64,000 nucleotides of DNA from Scatosoma sp045127595 (GCA_045127595.1 JBGVQS010000021.1:1-64000); one strand, 5' to 3'; numbered from the stretch's first letter, positions 29,056-37,522 are shown. Translations and numbers: made by a program. The notes: generated from the sequence alone by a model not told the origin.

Positions 29056-30429
29056 ATGGGCTTGAACTTTAAGAAAAAGACAAACGAAGAAAAGAACGAA
29101 AAGACGACGAAGAGCGGACTGTATTTGACGGGGAAAGAAATCCGTGAAATTGCCAAAGCGAACGCGAAAGAAATGCGCCGCTTGGAAAAGGAAAAGAACC
29201 GTAAGGCAGACCCTTCCGAATATACGACGGAAATGAAAGATCCGAACAATATTTTGGAAGTGGAAAACCTGAATTCCTATTTCTTTACCGACCAAGGGGT
29301 TGTCAAGGCGGTCAACGGCGTTACGTTTAATATTCCGTCAAATTCTACCGTTGGGGTAGTTGGCGAATCCGGTTGCGGAAAGAGCGTTACTTCCATGTCG
29401 ATTATGCGTCTTTTGCAAGGTCCGTCCGGGCAAATTGTAGAAGGCTCGATTCGTTTCAAAGTAAGCGATTTTAAGAGAGATGAAAAGGGGAAACCCATTC
29501 CCGTTTACGAAAAAGACGAGCTTGGCAATGTGATTACGGAGCCGGTTTTGGATAAAAACGGCGCACCGAAAAAGGACAAAGACGGCAACGTAATCGTTAA
29601 ACCCAAGCAGGTAATCAACGAAGACGGAATCGGCGTTTTTGAACAGGAAGAAAAGGTTTACGATATCGCAAAGATGCCTATTCGTGAAATGTACCGTTTG
29701 AGAGGCAGACAAATGTCAATGGTTTTCCAAGAACCGATGACCTCTCTCAATCCCGTATTCACGATCGGGAATCAGTTGGACGAAGTTACTCTTTTACACG
29801 TTCCCGGCGCGACGAAAGATTTCGCGAAGAAGCGTTCGATTGAAATGCTGAATCTCGTAGGGATTGCGATGCCTGAAAGAGTATACGCATCCTACCCGCA
29901 CGAGCTTTCCGGCGGTATGCGTCAGCGTGTTATGATCGCAATGGCGCTTGCTGGAGAACCTCGCTTGATTATCGCGGACGAGCCGACGACGGCTTTGGAC
30001 GTAACCATTCAGGCGCAAATTTTGGATTTGTTCAACGAATTAAAGAGAAAGATCAACAGCTCCATTTTATTGATTACGCACGATTTGGGCGTTATCGCGG
30101 AAATGGCGGACTACGTTGTGGTTATGTATGCGGGGAAAATTATCGAACAGGGTACTGTTTCGGAAATTTTCCATAAACCTATGCATCCGTATACGCAAGG
30201 GTTGCAAAAATCCAAGCCGACGATGAAATCCAAGGAAGAAAAGCTCTTTAATATTCCGGGGAACGTTCCCAATCCGATCGATATGCCCAACCACTGCTAC
30301 TTTAAAGAAAGATGCTCGCAGTGTATCGGCAAGTGCTCGGGGGAATATCCCGGTATGGTACAAGTAGGCCCTACCCATTACGTAGCCTGCCACTTGTATG
30401 AGGATTATAAGGCAAAGAAGGAGGATTGA
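29056..30429 (+). CDS. oppD: Oligopeptide ABC transporter ATP-binding protein (OppD-1), with insertions
   Basis: A 457-residue ATPase, about 110 residues longer than usual. Walker A is GESGCGKS (103-110), the Q-loop is VFQEPMTSLNPVF, the signature is LSGGMRQRVMIAMALA, Walker B is LIIADEPTTALD, and a C-terminal Cys-rich OppD/F tail is present. Two additions stand out. One is a highly charged Lys/Glu N-terminal extension of about 65 residues. The other is an insertion of about 60 residues (about 137-200) between Walker A and the Q-loop, made of short turns of the DxxGN type. The paralogue at 48303 lacks both. All catalytic motifs are intact, so it should hydrolyse ATP to drive peptide import. 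Confidence 0.92.
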   Translation: MGLNFKKKTNEEKNEKTTKSGLYLTGKEIREIAKANAKEMRRLEKEKNRKADPSEYTTEMKDPNNILEVENLNSYFFTDQGVVKAVNGVTFNIPSNSTVGVVGESGCGKSVTSMSIMRLLQGPSGQIVEGSIRFKVSDFKRDEKGKPIPVYEKDELGNVITEPVLDKNGAPKKDKDGNVIVKPKQVINEDGIGVFEQEEKVYDIAKMPIREMYRLRGRQMSMVFQEPMTSLNPVFTIGNQLDEVTLLHVPGATKDFAKKRSIEMLNLVGIAMPERVYASYPHELSGGMRQRVMIAMALAGEPRLIIADEPTTALDVTIQAQILDLFNELKRKINSSILLITHDLGVIAEMADYVVVMYAGKIIEQGTVSEIFHKPMHPYTQGLQKSKPTMKSKEEKLFNIPGNVPNPIDMPNHCYFKERCSQCIGKCSGEYPGMVQVGPTHYVACHLYEDYKAKKED

Positions 30430-30430
30430 A

Positions 30431-31501
30431 ATGAATATGCAAAATGATCAAGTAGATTCTCTTGAAACTGAATTGGAAAAGGTAGAAACGGTGGAAAATA
30501 CGGTTGAAACCGCGGAAACTCGGGACGACGATATTATTCTTGAAATCAAGAATCTCAAAAAGCATTTCGTTTTGAAAAAGACCTTTTTGGGAAAACCGGT
30601 GTCCACGTTAAAGGCGGTAGACGACGTATCGTTTACGATTAAACGCGGGGAAACGTTGGGGATCGTTGGCGAATCGGGTTGCGGTAAGACGACGATGGGC
30701 AGAACGATTTTGAAACTGCACCAACCCACGGACGGTAAAATTTTCTTCGACGGAGTAGATATTACCGAATACACCTCTAAGCAAATGCGTTCGTTGAGAA
30801 CGAAAATGCAAATCGTATTCCAAGATCCGTATTCCTCTCTGCCTCCCAGAAGCACGGTCGGGGATATTTTATCCGAACCTGTCAAAGTACATAATATCGT
30901 ACCGAAAGATCAAGTAAAATCTTACGTTTTGAATATTATGGAACAATGCGGGTTGCGCGATTATTACTACGAAAGATACCCTCATGAATTTTCGGGCGGT
31001 CAGCGTCAGCGTATTTGTATTGCGAGAGCGCTTGCGGTTAGCCCCAAGCTCGTGGTTTGCGACGAGCCGGTTTCGGCTTTGGACGTATCCATTCAGGCAC
31101 AAATCATTAACTTGTTGAAGAAGATTCAGCAGGAAAGAAAGCTCACGTATTTGTTTATTTCGCACGACTTGTCCGTTGTAAAATACATTTCCGACAAAAT
31201 CGGGGTTATGTATTTGGGTTCCATGGTGGAATTTGGGGATAAGGATAAGATTTTCGACAATCCTTTGCACCCGTATACGAACGCATTGTTCTCGGCTGTA
31301 CCGAACCCGAACCCGGACGAAAAAGCGAACCGTATTTTGTTGAAAGGGGATATTCCTTCGCCTGCAAATCCGCCTAAGGGCTGTAAATTCCATACCCGTT
31401 GCCCGAAAGCAATGGAAATTTGTAAGCAAGTTACGCCCGAATATAAGATGATGGAAGAAGGACACTACGTAGCATGTCATTGCTATAACGAGGAACAATA
31501 A
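30431..31501 (+). CDS. oppF: Oligopeptide ABC transporter ATP-binding protein (OppF-1)
   Basis: A 356-residue ATPase. The start at 30431 is chosen over an upstream in-frame codon because AAGGAGG lies 7 bases before it and the upstream start would overlap oppD-1. An acidic N-terminus of about 30 residues precedes the ABC domain. Walker A is GESGCGKTT, the Q-loop is VFQDPYSSLPPR, the signature is FSGGQRQRICIARALA, Walker B is LVVCDEPVSALD, and the OppF C-terminal Cys-rich motif is present. It pairs with OppD-1 as the heterodimeric motor. Confidence 0.93.
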   Translation: MNMQNDQVDSLETELEKVETVENTVETAETRDDDIILEIKNLKKHFVLKKTFLGKPVSTLKAVDDVSFTIKRGETLGIVGESGCGKTTMGRTILKLHQPTDGKIFFDGVDITEYTSKQMRSLRTKMQIVFQDPYSSLPPRSTVGDILSEPVKVHNIVPKDQVKSYVLNIMEQCGLRDYYYERYPHEFSGGQRQRICIARALAVSPKLVVCDEPVSALDVSIQAQIINLLKKIQQERKLTYLFISHDLSVVKYISDKIGVMYLGSMVEFGDKDKIFDNPLHPYTNALFSAVPNPNPDEKANRILLKGDIPSPANPPKGCKFHTRCPKAMEICKQVTPEYKMMEEGHYVACHCYNEEQ

Positions 31502-31752
31502 TGTCCAAGAAAAAGGCAAAAAAAGAAAAAATCATTTATTACGACGATAATTCCACGATAGCGGATATGTCTTCGGTGAATAAAAGCGGAAAGAAACAAC
31601 CTCCGCCTCCGCCCAAGATACGCTCAACGGCGAAAGAACGTTGGAAAACCTATTGGAGCGCCGTAAAAATGATGTTTGTCCCGATGCTTTTTGTGTTAGG
31701 CGTTTTGGTCGTGCTGTACCTTTTTACAATGTGCTGTACGGGAAACTTATAA
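31501..31752 (+). CDS. Small single-pass membrane protein, last gene of opp operon 1
   Basis: An 83-residue protein whose ATG shares one base with the oppF-1 stop (TAATG), so translation is probably coupled. It has a very basic N-terminus, a PPPPP run at about residues 35-39, a Lys/Arg-rich stretch and one hydrophobic helix (about 57-78) ending in MCCTGNL. By the positive-inside rule the N-terminus is cytosolic. I recognise no family. The tight coupling suggests a subunit or regulator of the transporter, but this is inference. A strong terminator follows. Confidence 0.7.
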   Translation: MSKKKAKKEKIIYYDDNSTIADMSSVNKSGKKQPPPPPKIRSTAKERWKTYWSAVKMMFVPMLFVLGVLVVLYLFTMCCTGNL

Positions 31753-31787
31753 CGTTTTTCGTAACAGGAATCTTGAATAGCAAAAAC

Positions 31788-31822
31788 AAAATCCGTTGCA
31801 AGGAAATTGCAACGGATTTTTT
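31788..31822 (+). terminator. Intrinsic terminator of opp operon 1
   Basis: A 13-bp perfect stem (31788-31800 with 31808-31820; core ATCCGTTGCA) has a 7-base loop and runs into a T-tract to 31822. Confidence 0.9.
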
Positions 31823-31887
31823 GCGGAAAGGAAAGTATTGTCAGATAACTTTCTTATTGAGGATAGCGAAAAAATTACTCGAAAGGC

Positions 31888-31916
31888 TTGACAAAATAGG
31901 GGTGCTTTGTTATAAT
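31888..31916 (+). promoter_or_regulatory. Consensus sigma-A promoter of the pfl locus
   Basis: TTGACA at 31888-31893 and TATAAT at 31911-31916 have a 17-bp spacer, a full match to consensus. The pflA start codon is 72 bp downstream of the -10 box. Confidence 0.92.
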
Positions 31917-31987
31917 AATGTAGGCAAGATAAAGGGGGGGACTGCGTCCTTTGGGTTTTAGGTGGCGTACATAGGAGAAAAATTGTT

Positions 31988-32710
31988 ATGATAGGACGTA
32001 TACATTCATTCGAATCCTTTGGTACGGTCGACGGACCCGGTATTCGGTTCGTTGTGTTTTTACAAGGCTGTCCCTTGCGTTGTCAATATTGCCATAATCC
32101 CGATACTTGGGGGAAGGGCGGTACGGAATATTCCGCGGAAGAAATCGTCGCGAGAGCATTGAAATATAAAAATTATTTCGGGCAGCAGGGCGGCGTTACG
32201 GTCAGCGGCGGAGAACCGCTCACGCAGATTGATTTCGTGATAGAGCTGTTTACCTTGCTCAAAGCCAAGGGGATACACACTTGCGTAGATACTTCGGGTA
32301 TCATGTTTAATCCCGATTCGCCAAGCAGCGTGGAAAAGCATAAAAAATTGCTTGCGGTTGCCGACTTATTCTTGTTGGATATTAAGCATATTGACGATGA
32401 CGCTTGTCAAAAACTGACGGGGCATAGCAATAAAAACACCCTTGCGTTTGCGCGGTTTTTAAGTGATAACAACAAGCCCATGTGGATTAGGCAAGTGCTT
32501 GTACCTTCCATCACGGACGGGGAAGACAGCTTACAGCGCACGCGCGCGTTTATCGATACCCTGCAAACGGTGGAAAAGGTCGAGGTTTTGCCCTACCATA
32601 CGATGGGCGAAGTCAAGTACGAAAAGCTCGGCATACCCTATCCCTTGCAAGGCGTGCAAGCGCCCACGAAAGAGCGGGTAATGAACGCCAAGAGAATTTT
32701 GAGAGATTGA
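31988..32710 (+). CDS. pflA: Pyruvate formate-lyase activating enzyme
   Basis: A 240-residue radical SAM enzyme with the CxxxCxxC cluster motif (CPLRCQYC: Cys28, Cys32, Cys35), the glycyl-radical-activase opening GTVDGPGIRFVVFLQGC and the SAM-binding VSGGEP motif. It uses S-adenosylmethionine and a [4Fe-4S] cluster to install the glycyl radical on pyruvate formate-lyase. The target Gly is not in pflB here but in a separate small protein encoded at 35229. RBS GGAG lies at a good distance. It overlaps nothing and is 1 bp from the next start. Confidence 0.95.
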   Translation: MIGRIHSFESFGTVDGPGIRFVVFLQGCPLRCQYCHNPDTWGKGGTEYSAEEIVARALKYKNYFGQQGGVTVSGGEPLTQIDFVIELFTLLKAKGIHTCVDTSGIMFNPDSPSSVEKHKKLLAVADLFLLDIKHIDDDACQKLTGHSNKNTLAFARFLSDNNKPMWIRQVLVPSITDGEDSLQRTRAFIDTLQTVEKVEVLPYHTMGEVKYEKLGIPYPLQGVQAPTKERVMNAKRILRD

Positions 32711-32711
32711 T

Positions 32712-33026
32712 ATGAACGAAAAGGACTACAAAGAACATTTAAAAGGGCTTTGCTGTGTGGAAGTGAGCGGAGAATCCTGCGCAAACTGTTTGACGCTGAT
32801 GCCCATTTTGCAGGAAATTTGCGCTTCGCGCGGGGACGTACGGCTTGTACACGTGGAAGCGGATTATTCCACTTTGCCCTTGATGGAAGCGTGGGAAGTG
32901 GAAAAAGTACCTACCATTCTCTTGGTGGAAGACGGTGAAATTTTCGCGCGGTGTTCAGGGTTTCAGCCCGAAGAAATTTTGGAGCTTTGGATAGACGCCA
33001 AAATTGCGGAAAGAAAATCGAAATAA
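32712..33026 (+). CDS. Thioredoxin-like protein between pflA and pflB
   Basis: A 104-residue thioredoxin-fold protein with a CxxC active site (CANC, Cys23 and Cys26) and the cis-Pro region VEKVPTILLVEDGE. There is no signal peptide, so it is cytosolic. The active-site pair differs from the usual CGPC, so its redox potential may differ. It starts one base after the pflA stop and lies directly upstream of pflB. That position suggests redox maintenance of the activase or PFL cysteines, which is inference. Confidence 0.85.
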   Translation: MNEKDYKEHLKGLCCVEVSGESCANCLTLMPILQEICASRGDVRLVHVEADYSTLPLMEAWEVEKVPTILLVEDGEIFARCSGFQPEEILELWIDAKIAERKSK

Positions 33027-33122
33027 ATTCGAAAAAAACAGGTCGCAGACTTGCGTTTCAACGCGGGGGAGATTTGTTTATATATAATAAAGATAAAAAT
33101 ATTATTAACAGGAGCTATTGAT

Positions 33123-35156
33123 ATGATGCAATACAAAGGTTGGGAAGGATTTGTTCCCGGTAAATGGTGCAGCGACGAAGTAGACGTGCGTGATTTCATT
33201 CAGCACAACTATACTCCCTATGAGGGCGACGCAAGTTTCCTTGCGCCTGCTACGGAGGCAACGAAAAAGCTTTGGGATATCGTATGCGATCTTTCGAAAA
33301 AAGAACGTGATGCAGGCGGTGTTCTCAATGCGGATACGAAGATTGTTTCTACGTTGACTTCGCACGGTGCAGGCTATCTTGATAAAGATCTTGAAACGAT
33401 TGTTGGTCTTCAAACGGACGAACCTTTCAAGCGTTCTTTGCAACCCTTCGGCGGTATCCGTATGTCGGAAGGCGCGTTGGAAATGTATGGGTATCAGCTT
33501 GATCCCAGCGTAAAGGAAATTTTCACGAAGTATCGTAAAACGCACAATGAAGGCGTATTCGATGCATACACCCCTGAAATGAGAGCGGCTCGTTCCGCAC
33601 ACATTTTGACTGGTTTGCCCGACGCTTACGGCCGTGGCAGAATCATCGGCGACTACCGTCGTGTAGCTCTTTACGGTGTGGATTACCTCATTCGTAAAAA
33701 GGAAGAAGACAAGCTTGCGATCAACGGCGATATGACTCCCGACAAGGTTAGAGATCGCGAAGAAATCGCTGATCAAGTAAAGGCGCTCAAAGCGTTGAAG
33801 GAAATGGCGGCTATCTATGGTTGCGATATTTCCAAGCCTGCTGAAACCGCACAACAAGCGATCCAAGCGTTGTACTTTGGTTACCTTGCGGCTGTTAAAG
33901 ATCAAAACGGCGCGGCAATGTCCATCGGTAGAAACTCTACCTTCCTTGATATTTATATCGAACGCGACCTTGCGAAAGGGCTTATTACCGAAACGCAAGC
34001 GCAAGAATTTATCGACCATTTCATCATGAAGCTTCGTGTCGTGAAGTTCATGAGAACGAAAGAATACAACGAATTGTTCTCGGGCGACCCCACTTGGGTA
34101 ACCGAATCGATCGGCGGTATGGGCGTAGACGGAAGATCCCTTGTTACCAAGACGGCGTTCCGTATTCTTCATACCCTTGACAACCTCGGTCCTGCACCCG
34201 AACCCAACCTTACGATTCTTTGGTCGAAGAGATTGCCCGTAAACTTCAAGAGATACTGTGCGGACATCTCCATTCGTACCTCCTCCATTCAGTACGAAAG
34301 CGACGAATTGATGCGTCCTGAAATGGGCGACGACTACGCGATCGCTTGCTGCGTAAGCTGTATGAAAGTCGGTAAAGATATGCAGTTCTTCGGCGCAAGA
34401 GCAAACCTTGCAAAGTGCTTGCTGTACGCAATCAACGGCGGTAAGGACGAACTTATGAAGGACAAGAAGACGGGCAAACCTATGCAAGTTTCCCCCGAAT
34501 TTGCCGCTATTACGAGCAACGACGCGCTTGATTTCGACGAAGTAGTTGCGAAATTTGACAACATGATGACGTGGCTTGCGGATCTCTACGTAAATACGTT
34601 GAACCTTATCCACTACATGCACGATAAGTACAGCTACGAAGCGCTTGAAATGGCATTGCACGATACGAAAGTTCGCCGTTTCTTTGCTACGGGTATCGCA
34701 GGTCTTTCCTGCGCGGCTGACTCCTTGTCGGCAATCAAGTACGCAAAGGTTTACCCCGTTCGTAACGAAGACGGTATCGTTGTAGATTACCGCATTGAAG
34801 GGGAATATCCCAAGTACGGCAACAACGACGACCGCGCAGACGAACTTGCAGTATGGTTGTTGAAGACGTTCATGAAGAAGGTTAAGAGCCATTACACCTA
34901 TCGCGACAGCGTTCCCACGACGTCCATTTTGACGATTACGTCCAACGTTGTTTATGGTAAGAAGACGGGTACGACGCCCGACGGTAGAAAGGGCGGTACG
35001 CCTCTTGCTCCCGGTGCGAACCCCATGCACGGCAGAGATTGCAACGGCGCGCTCGCTTCGTTGGAATCGGTTGCAAAACTTCCTTATGAATATTCGAGAG
35101 ACGGTATTTCGAACACCTTCTCGATCACCCCGAACTCTTTGGGTAAAGAAGACTAA
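33123..35156 (+). CDS. pflB: Pyruvate formate-lyase core subunit lacking the glycyl-radical domain
   Basis: A 677-residue protein. The start at 33123 follows AGGAG; an upstream in-frame start has no RBS. It is highly similar to formate acetyltransferase through its length, with the catalytic pair Cys409-Cys410 in DYAIACCVS. It catalyses pyruvate plus CoA to acetyl-CoA plus formate. The chain stops right after the conserved ISNTFSITPNSLGK segment, where ordinary PFL (about 750-760 residues) continues into the RVSGYA glycyl-radical domain. That missing part is encoded by the next gene. The core should be inactive alone and require the small protein. Confidence 0.94.
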   Translation: MMQYKGWEGFVPGKWCSDEVDVRDFIQHNYTPYEGDASFLAPATEATKKLWDIVCDLSKKERDAGGVLNADTKIVSTLTSHGAGYLDKDLETIVGLQTDEPFKRSLQPFGGIRMSEGALEMYGYQLDPSVKEIFTKYRKTHNEGVFDAYTPEMRAARSAHILTGLPDAYGRGRIIGDYRRVALYGVDYLIRKKEEDKLAINGDMTPDKVRDREEIADQVKALKALKEMAAIYGCDISKPAETAQQAIQALYFGYLAAVKDQNGAAMSIGRNSTFLDIYIERDLAKGLITETQAQEFIDHFIMKLRVVKFMRTKEYNELFSGDPTWVTESIGGMGVDGRSLVTKTAFRILHTLDNLGPAPEPNLTILWSKRLPVNFKRYCADISIRTSSIQYESDELMRPEMGDDYAIACCVSCMKVGKDMQFFGARANLAKCLLYAINGGKDELMKDKKTGKPMQVSPEFAAITSNDALDFDEVVAKFDNMMTWLADLYVNTLNLIHYMHDKYSYEALEMALHDTKVRRFFATGIAGLSCAADSLSAIKYAKVYPVRNEDGIVVDYRIEGEYPKYGNNDDRADELAVWLLKTFMKKVKSHYTYRDSVPTTSILTITSNVVYGKKTGTTPDGRKGGTPLAPGANPMHGRDCNGALASLESVAKLPYEYSRDGISNTFSITPNSLGKED

Positions 35157-35228
35157 TTTAAAAAAATCCGCTGCGTTTGAAGCGATTTAAGCGCGGCGGT
35201 GCATAAAATAAAAAAAGGAGATATGATT

Positions 35229-35462
35229 ATGTCGAACAGAGTAGATAATTTAGTGAACATGTTAGACGGTTACGTTAGCGACGGCGGTTATCACCTTAAC
35301 GTAAACGTATTCAACCGCGATACTCTTTTGGATGCGCAAGCGCACCCTGAAAAGTATCCTCAGCTTACCATTCGCGTTTCCGGTTATGCTGTAAATTTCA
35401 TTAAGCTTACCAAGGAACAGCAGGATGACGTTATCTCCAGAACCATTCACGAATCGATGTAA
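35229..35462 (+). CDS. grcA: Stand-alone glycyl-radical subunit (GrcA-like)
   Basis: A 77-residue protein. The start at 35229 is preferred because AAGGAG (35215-35220) is 8 bases away. It matches the C-terminal domain of pyruvate formate-lyase: HLNVNVFNRDTL, PEKYPQLT and the radical motif RVSGYA with Gly52. Activation by PflA would place the radical on Gly52. GrcA/YfiD proteins elsewhere are spare parts that repair oxygen-cleaved PFL. Here no intact PFL is present in the window, so this protein is probably an obligatory subunit. It lies 72 bp after pflB with its own RBS. Confidence 0.93.
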   Translation: MSNRVDNLVNMLDGYVSDGGYHLNVNVFNRDTLLDAQAHPEKYPQLTIRVSGYAVNFIKLTKEQQDDVISRTIHESM

Positions 35463-35497
35463 GCGTTCGGAGAACAAATTTAGGTGAAAACCATGGA

Positions 35498-35532
35498 AAG
35501 CCGCTGCCCGATATTCAGGCGGCGGCTTTTAT
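35498..35532 (+). terminator. Terminator of the pfl operon
   Basis: A 12-bp stem (35498-35509 with 35519-35530, one G-T pair) around a 9-base loop ends in TTTTAT. The T-run is short, so termination may be partial. Confidence 0.65.
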
Positions 35533-35548
35533 CATAGTAGGAGTTTTT

Positions 35549-36730
35549 ATGAAAAAAAGCTTGGCTAAAAAGATATTTGCGCCGTTCGCGTTGCTACTTG
35601 TTTTGGCGGTTTCCGCCTGTCAAATTTCTACCGAGAATAGCAGCTCAAACGATAATTCGACGGGGGCAGGTACGAGTTCACCCCATTCTTCAAGCTGTTT
35701 AAAAGACAGCGAACAGAATAGCGAAAGTAGCGGCAACAGCGGAAATAGCGAAAGCAGCGAACTGCCTTCGCAATCGTCTGCGGAACAAGAAATTGTTACC
35801 GATGCGCTCAGTATTCATTTCCCGTTTGTTGGAAATAAGAGCTCAGGAGATTGCACTTTGATTAAGGTGGGCAATACGGAAGTATTGATTGACGCAGGCT
35901 CGACCAAAGGTTCGGCGGCGACAATCGTTCCTTACATACAGGAATTTTGCACGGACGGGATTTTAGAATACGTCATTGCAACGCATGCACACGAAGACCA
36001 TATTGCCGCCTTTGTTGGTTCATCAACGTCTAAGGGAATTTTTGAAAGCTTTGTTTGCGAAACGATTATTGATTTTCCAAAGACGAAAGCAACTTCGCAA
36101 ATTTATAATAATTACGTTACCTATCGTAATAACGAGGTTGCGTCGGGGGCAACGCATTATACCGCGCTTGAATGTTGGAATAATGAAAACGGAGCGCAAA
36201 AAAGTTATACCCTTGGCGAAAACGTAACAATGAATATTTTATATCAAAAATATTATGAAGAGTCTACTTCTAACGAGAATAATAATTCCGTTTGCGTTAT
36301 GGTATCGCAGGAAGATAAACACTTTTTATTTACGGGTGATTTGGAACACAGCGGCGAAAAATCCTTGATAGAGAGCAATAATTTGCCGAAATGTGCACTA
36401 TATAAAGCTGGGCACCATGGCAGCAATACGGCAAGCAGCAGTGAATTGCTTTCCGTGATTCAACCTGAAAGAGTAGTTGCTTGTTGCTGTTGCGGTGATA
36501 CGTATAAATTCCCGCATCAAGAATTTCTCGATAATATTGCGCCCTATACGGATAAGCTTTATATCCAAGCAATGGTCAGCGGAAGCACGTACAAGCTTCT
36601 AAACGGAAACATTGTTCTTTCTTCCGACGGAAAGGAAGTAACGGTGAATTGCTCCAACAATAATACTTTGTTTAAAGATACCGACTGGTTCAAGCAAAAC
36701 CGAACGTTGCCGCAGGCTTGGCAAAGCTAA
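35549..36730 (+). CDS. Lipoprotein with ComEC-type metallo-beta-lactamase fold
   Basis: A 393-residue protein preceded by AGGAG, with lipobox VSAC (Cys24). A long Ser/Asn/Gly-rich linker (about residues 28-75) is typical of surface lipoproteins. The MBL domain has the metal motif THAHEDH (His146, His148, Asp150, His151), then FTGDLE and KAGHHGS. These match the hydrolase domain found at the C-terminus of ComEC and in secreted ComEC-like proteins. A phosphodiesterase or nuclease acting outside the membrane is likely; the substrate is unknown. There is an unusual Cys run (ACCCCG) near residue 311. Confidence 0.85.
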   Translation: MKKSLAKKIFAPFALLLVLAVSACQISTENSSSNDNSTGAGTSSPHSSSCLKDSEQNSESSGNSGNSESSELPSQSSAEQEIVTDALSIHFPFVGNKSSGDCTLIKVGNTEVLIDAGSTKGSAATIVPYIQEFCTDGILEYVIATHAHEDHIAAFVGSSTSKGIFESFVCETIIDFPKTKATSQIYNNYVTYRNNEVASGATHYTALECWNNENGAQKSYTLGENVTMNILYQKYYEESTSNENNNSVCVMVSQEDKHFLFTGDLEHSGEKSLIESNNLPKCALYKAGHHGSNTASSSELLSVIQPERVVACCCCGDTYKFPHQEFLDNIAPYTDKLYIQAMVSGSTYKLLNGNIVLSSDGKEVTVNCSNNNTLFKDTDWFKQNRTLPQAWQS

Positions 36731-36757
36731 AATGGGGCTACCATGTATGCGTTGAAT
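36731..36757 (+). repeat. Single copy of the dispersed intergenic repeat
   Basis: Directly after the MBL lipoprotein stop, it shares GGGGCTACC.TGTA.GCGTT with the units at 6799-6900. Confidence 0.6.
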
Positions 36758-36773
36758 ATAAAAAGGAGAGAAT

Positions 36774-37469
36774 ATGCGATTTGAACGAACGGCGCTTTTG
36801 ATAGGCGAAGAAAACGTAGAAAAACTAAAAAAAGCGCACGTTGCGGTATTTGGAATCGGCGGGGTAGGCGGTTACGTTGTGGAAGCGCTTTGCCGTAGCG
36901 GCGTGGGCACGCTTACGCTAATTGATAAGGATACCGTCAGCGAATCGAATATCAACCGTCAAATTATCGCGCTTTCGTCCACGGTGGGAAGACTTAAAAC
37001 GGAAGTCGCTGCGGAACGCTCCAAACAAATCAATCCCGATATTTGCGTGCATACGAAGAACGTATTTTATTTGCCTGAAACGGAAAAGGAATTTGATTTT
37101 TCTACGTTCGATTACGTAGTGGACGCCATTGATACTGTCAGCGGAAAGCTTTCGATTATTCAGCGTTCAACGGAAGTGAAAGTACCCGTCATCTCGTCCA
37201 TGGGTACGGGGAATAAGCTCGATCCCACCGCATTCAAGGTCGCGGATATTTCCAAAACAAGCGTTTGTCCGCTCGCGCGGGTAATGCGCAGGGAGCTAAA
37301 AAAACGCGGAATCGAACGGGTAAAGGTCGTCTATTCGGAAGAAGAACCAAAGGACAGTAAAGCGGTAGATGAGAAAAGCGGAAAAACAATCCCTGCGAGT
37401 ATCGCGTTTGTCCCGTCGGTGGCAGGACTGATTATTGCAGGCGAGGTCATCAAGGATTTAATAAAATAA
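36774..37469 (+). CDS. tcdA: tRNA threonylcarbamoyladenosine dehydratase (TcdA/CsdL family)
   Basis: A 231-residue E1-like protein starting after AAAGGAGAG. It has the nucleotide-binding GIGGVGG motif (about 27-33), the DxDxVxxSNINRQI segment and the SSMGTGNKLDP motif typical of TcdA rather than MoeB or ThiF. TcdA uses ATP to dehydrate t6A to cyclic t6A at tRNA position 37. The gene stands alone. Its terminator has been split by the IS element that follows. Confidence 0.9.
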   Translation: MRFERTALLIGEENVEKLKKAHVAVFGIGGVGGYVVEALCRSGVGTLTLIDKDTVSESNINRQIIALSSTVGRLKTEVAAERSKQINPDICVHTKNVFYLPETEKEFDFSTFDYVVDAIDTVSGKLSIIQRSTEVKVPVISSMGTGNKLDPTAFKVADISKTSVCPLARVMRRELKKRGIERVKVVYSEEEPKDSKAVDEKSGKTIPASIAFVPSVAGLIIAGEVIKDLIK

Positions 37470-37488
37470 GGAAAAAAAGCCGTTGCGT

Positions 37489-37516
37489 TGAAATGAACCC
37501 CAAAAGTTGGACAAAA
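37489..37516 (+). repeat. IS left terminal inverted repeat
   Basis: Begins TGAAATGAACCCCAAAAG. It pairs with 38795-38822 read on the other strand (22 of 28 identical). Confidence 0.88.
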
Positions 37517-37522
37517 AAATAA

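Noticed and set aside
31641..31961. Plus-strand frame of 106 codons overlapping the small membrane protein
   Set aside because: It runs through the terminator and the pfl promoter and has no RBS.
33027..33122. Separate promoter for pflB
   Set aside because: A TATAAT is present at 33083-33088 but no -35 box lies at an acceptable distance, so it is not reported as a feature.
35157..35228. Frameshift explanation for the split pfl gene
   Set aside because: The spacer encodes no PFL-like residues in any frame, contains a clear AAGGAG with proper spacing, and the two parts meet at a domain boundary. A true split is better supported than an error.
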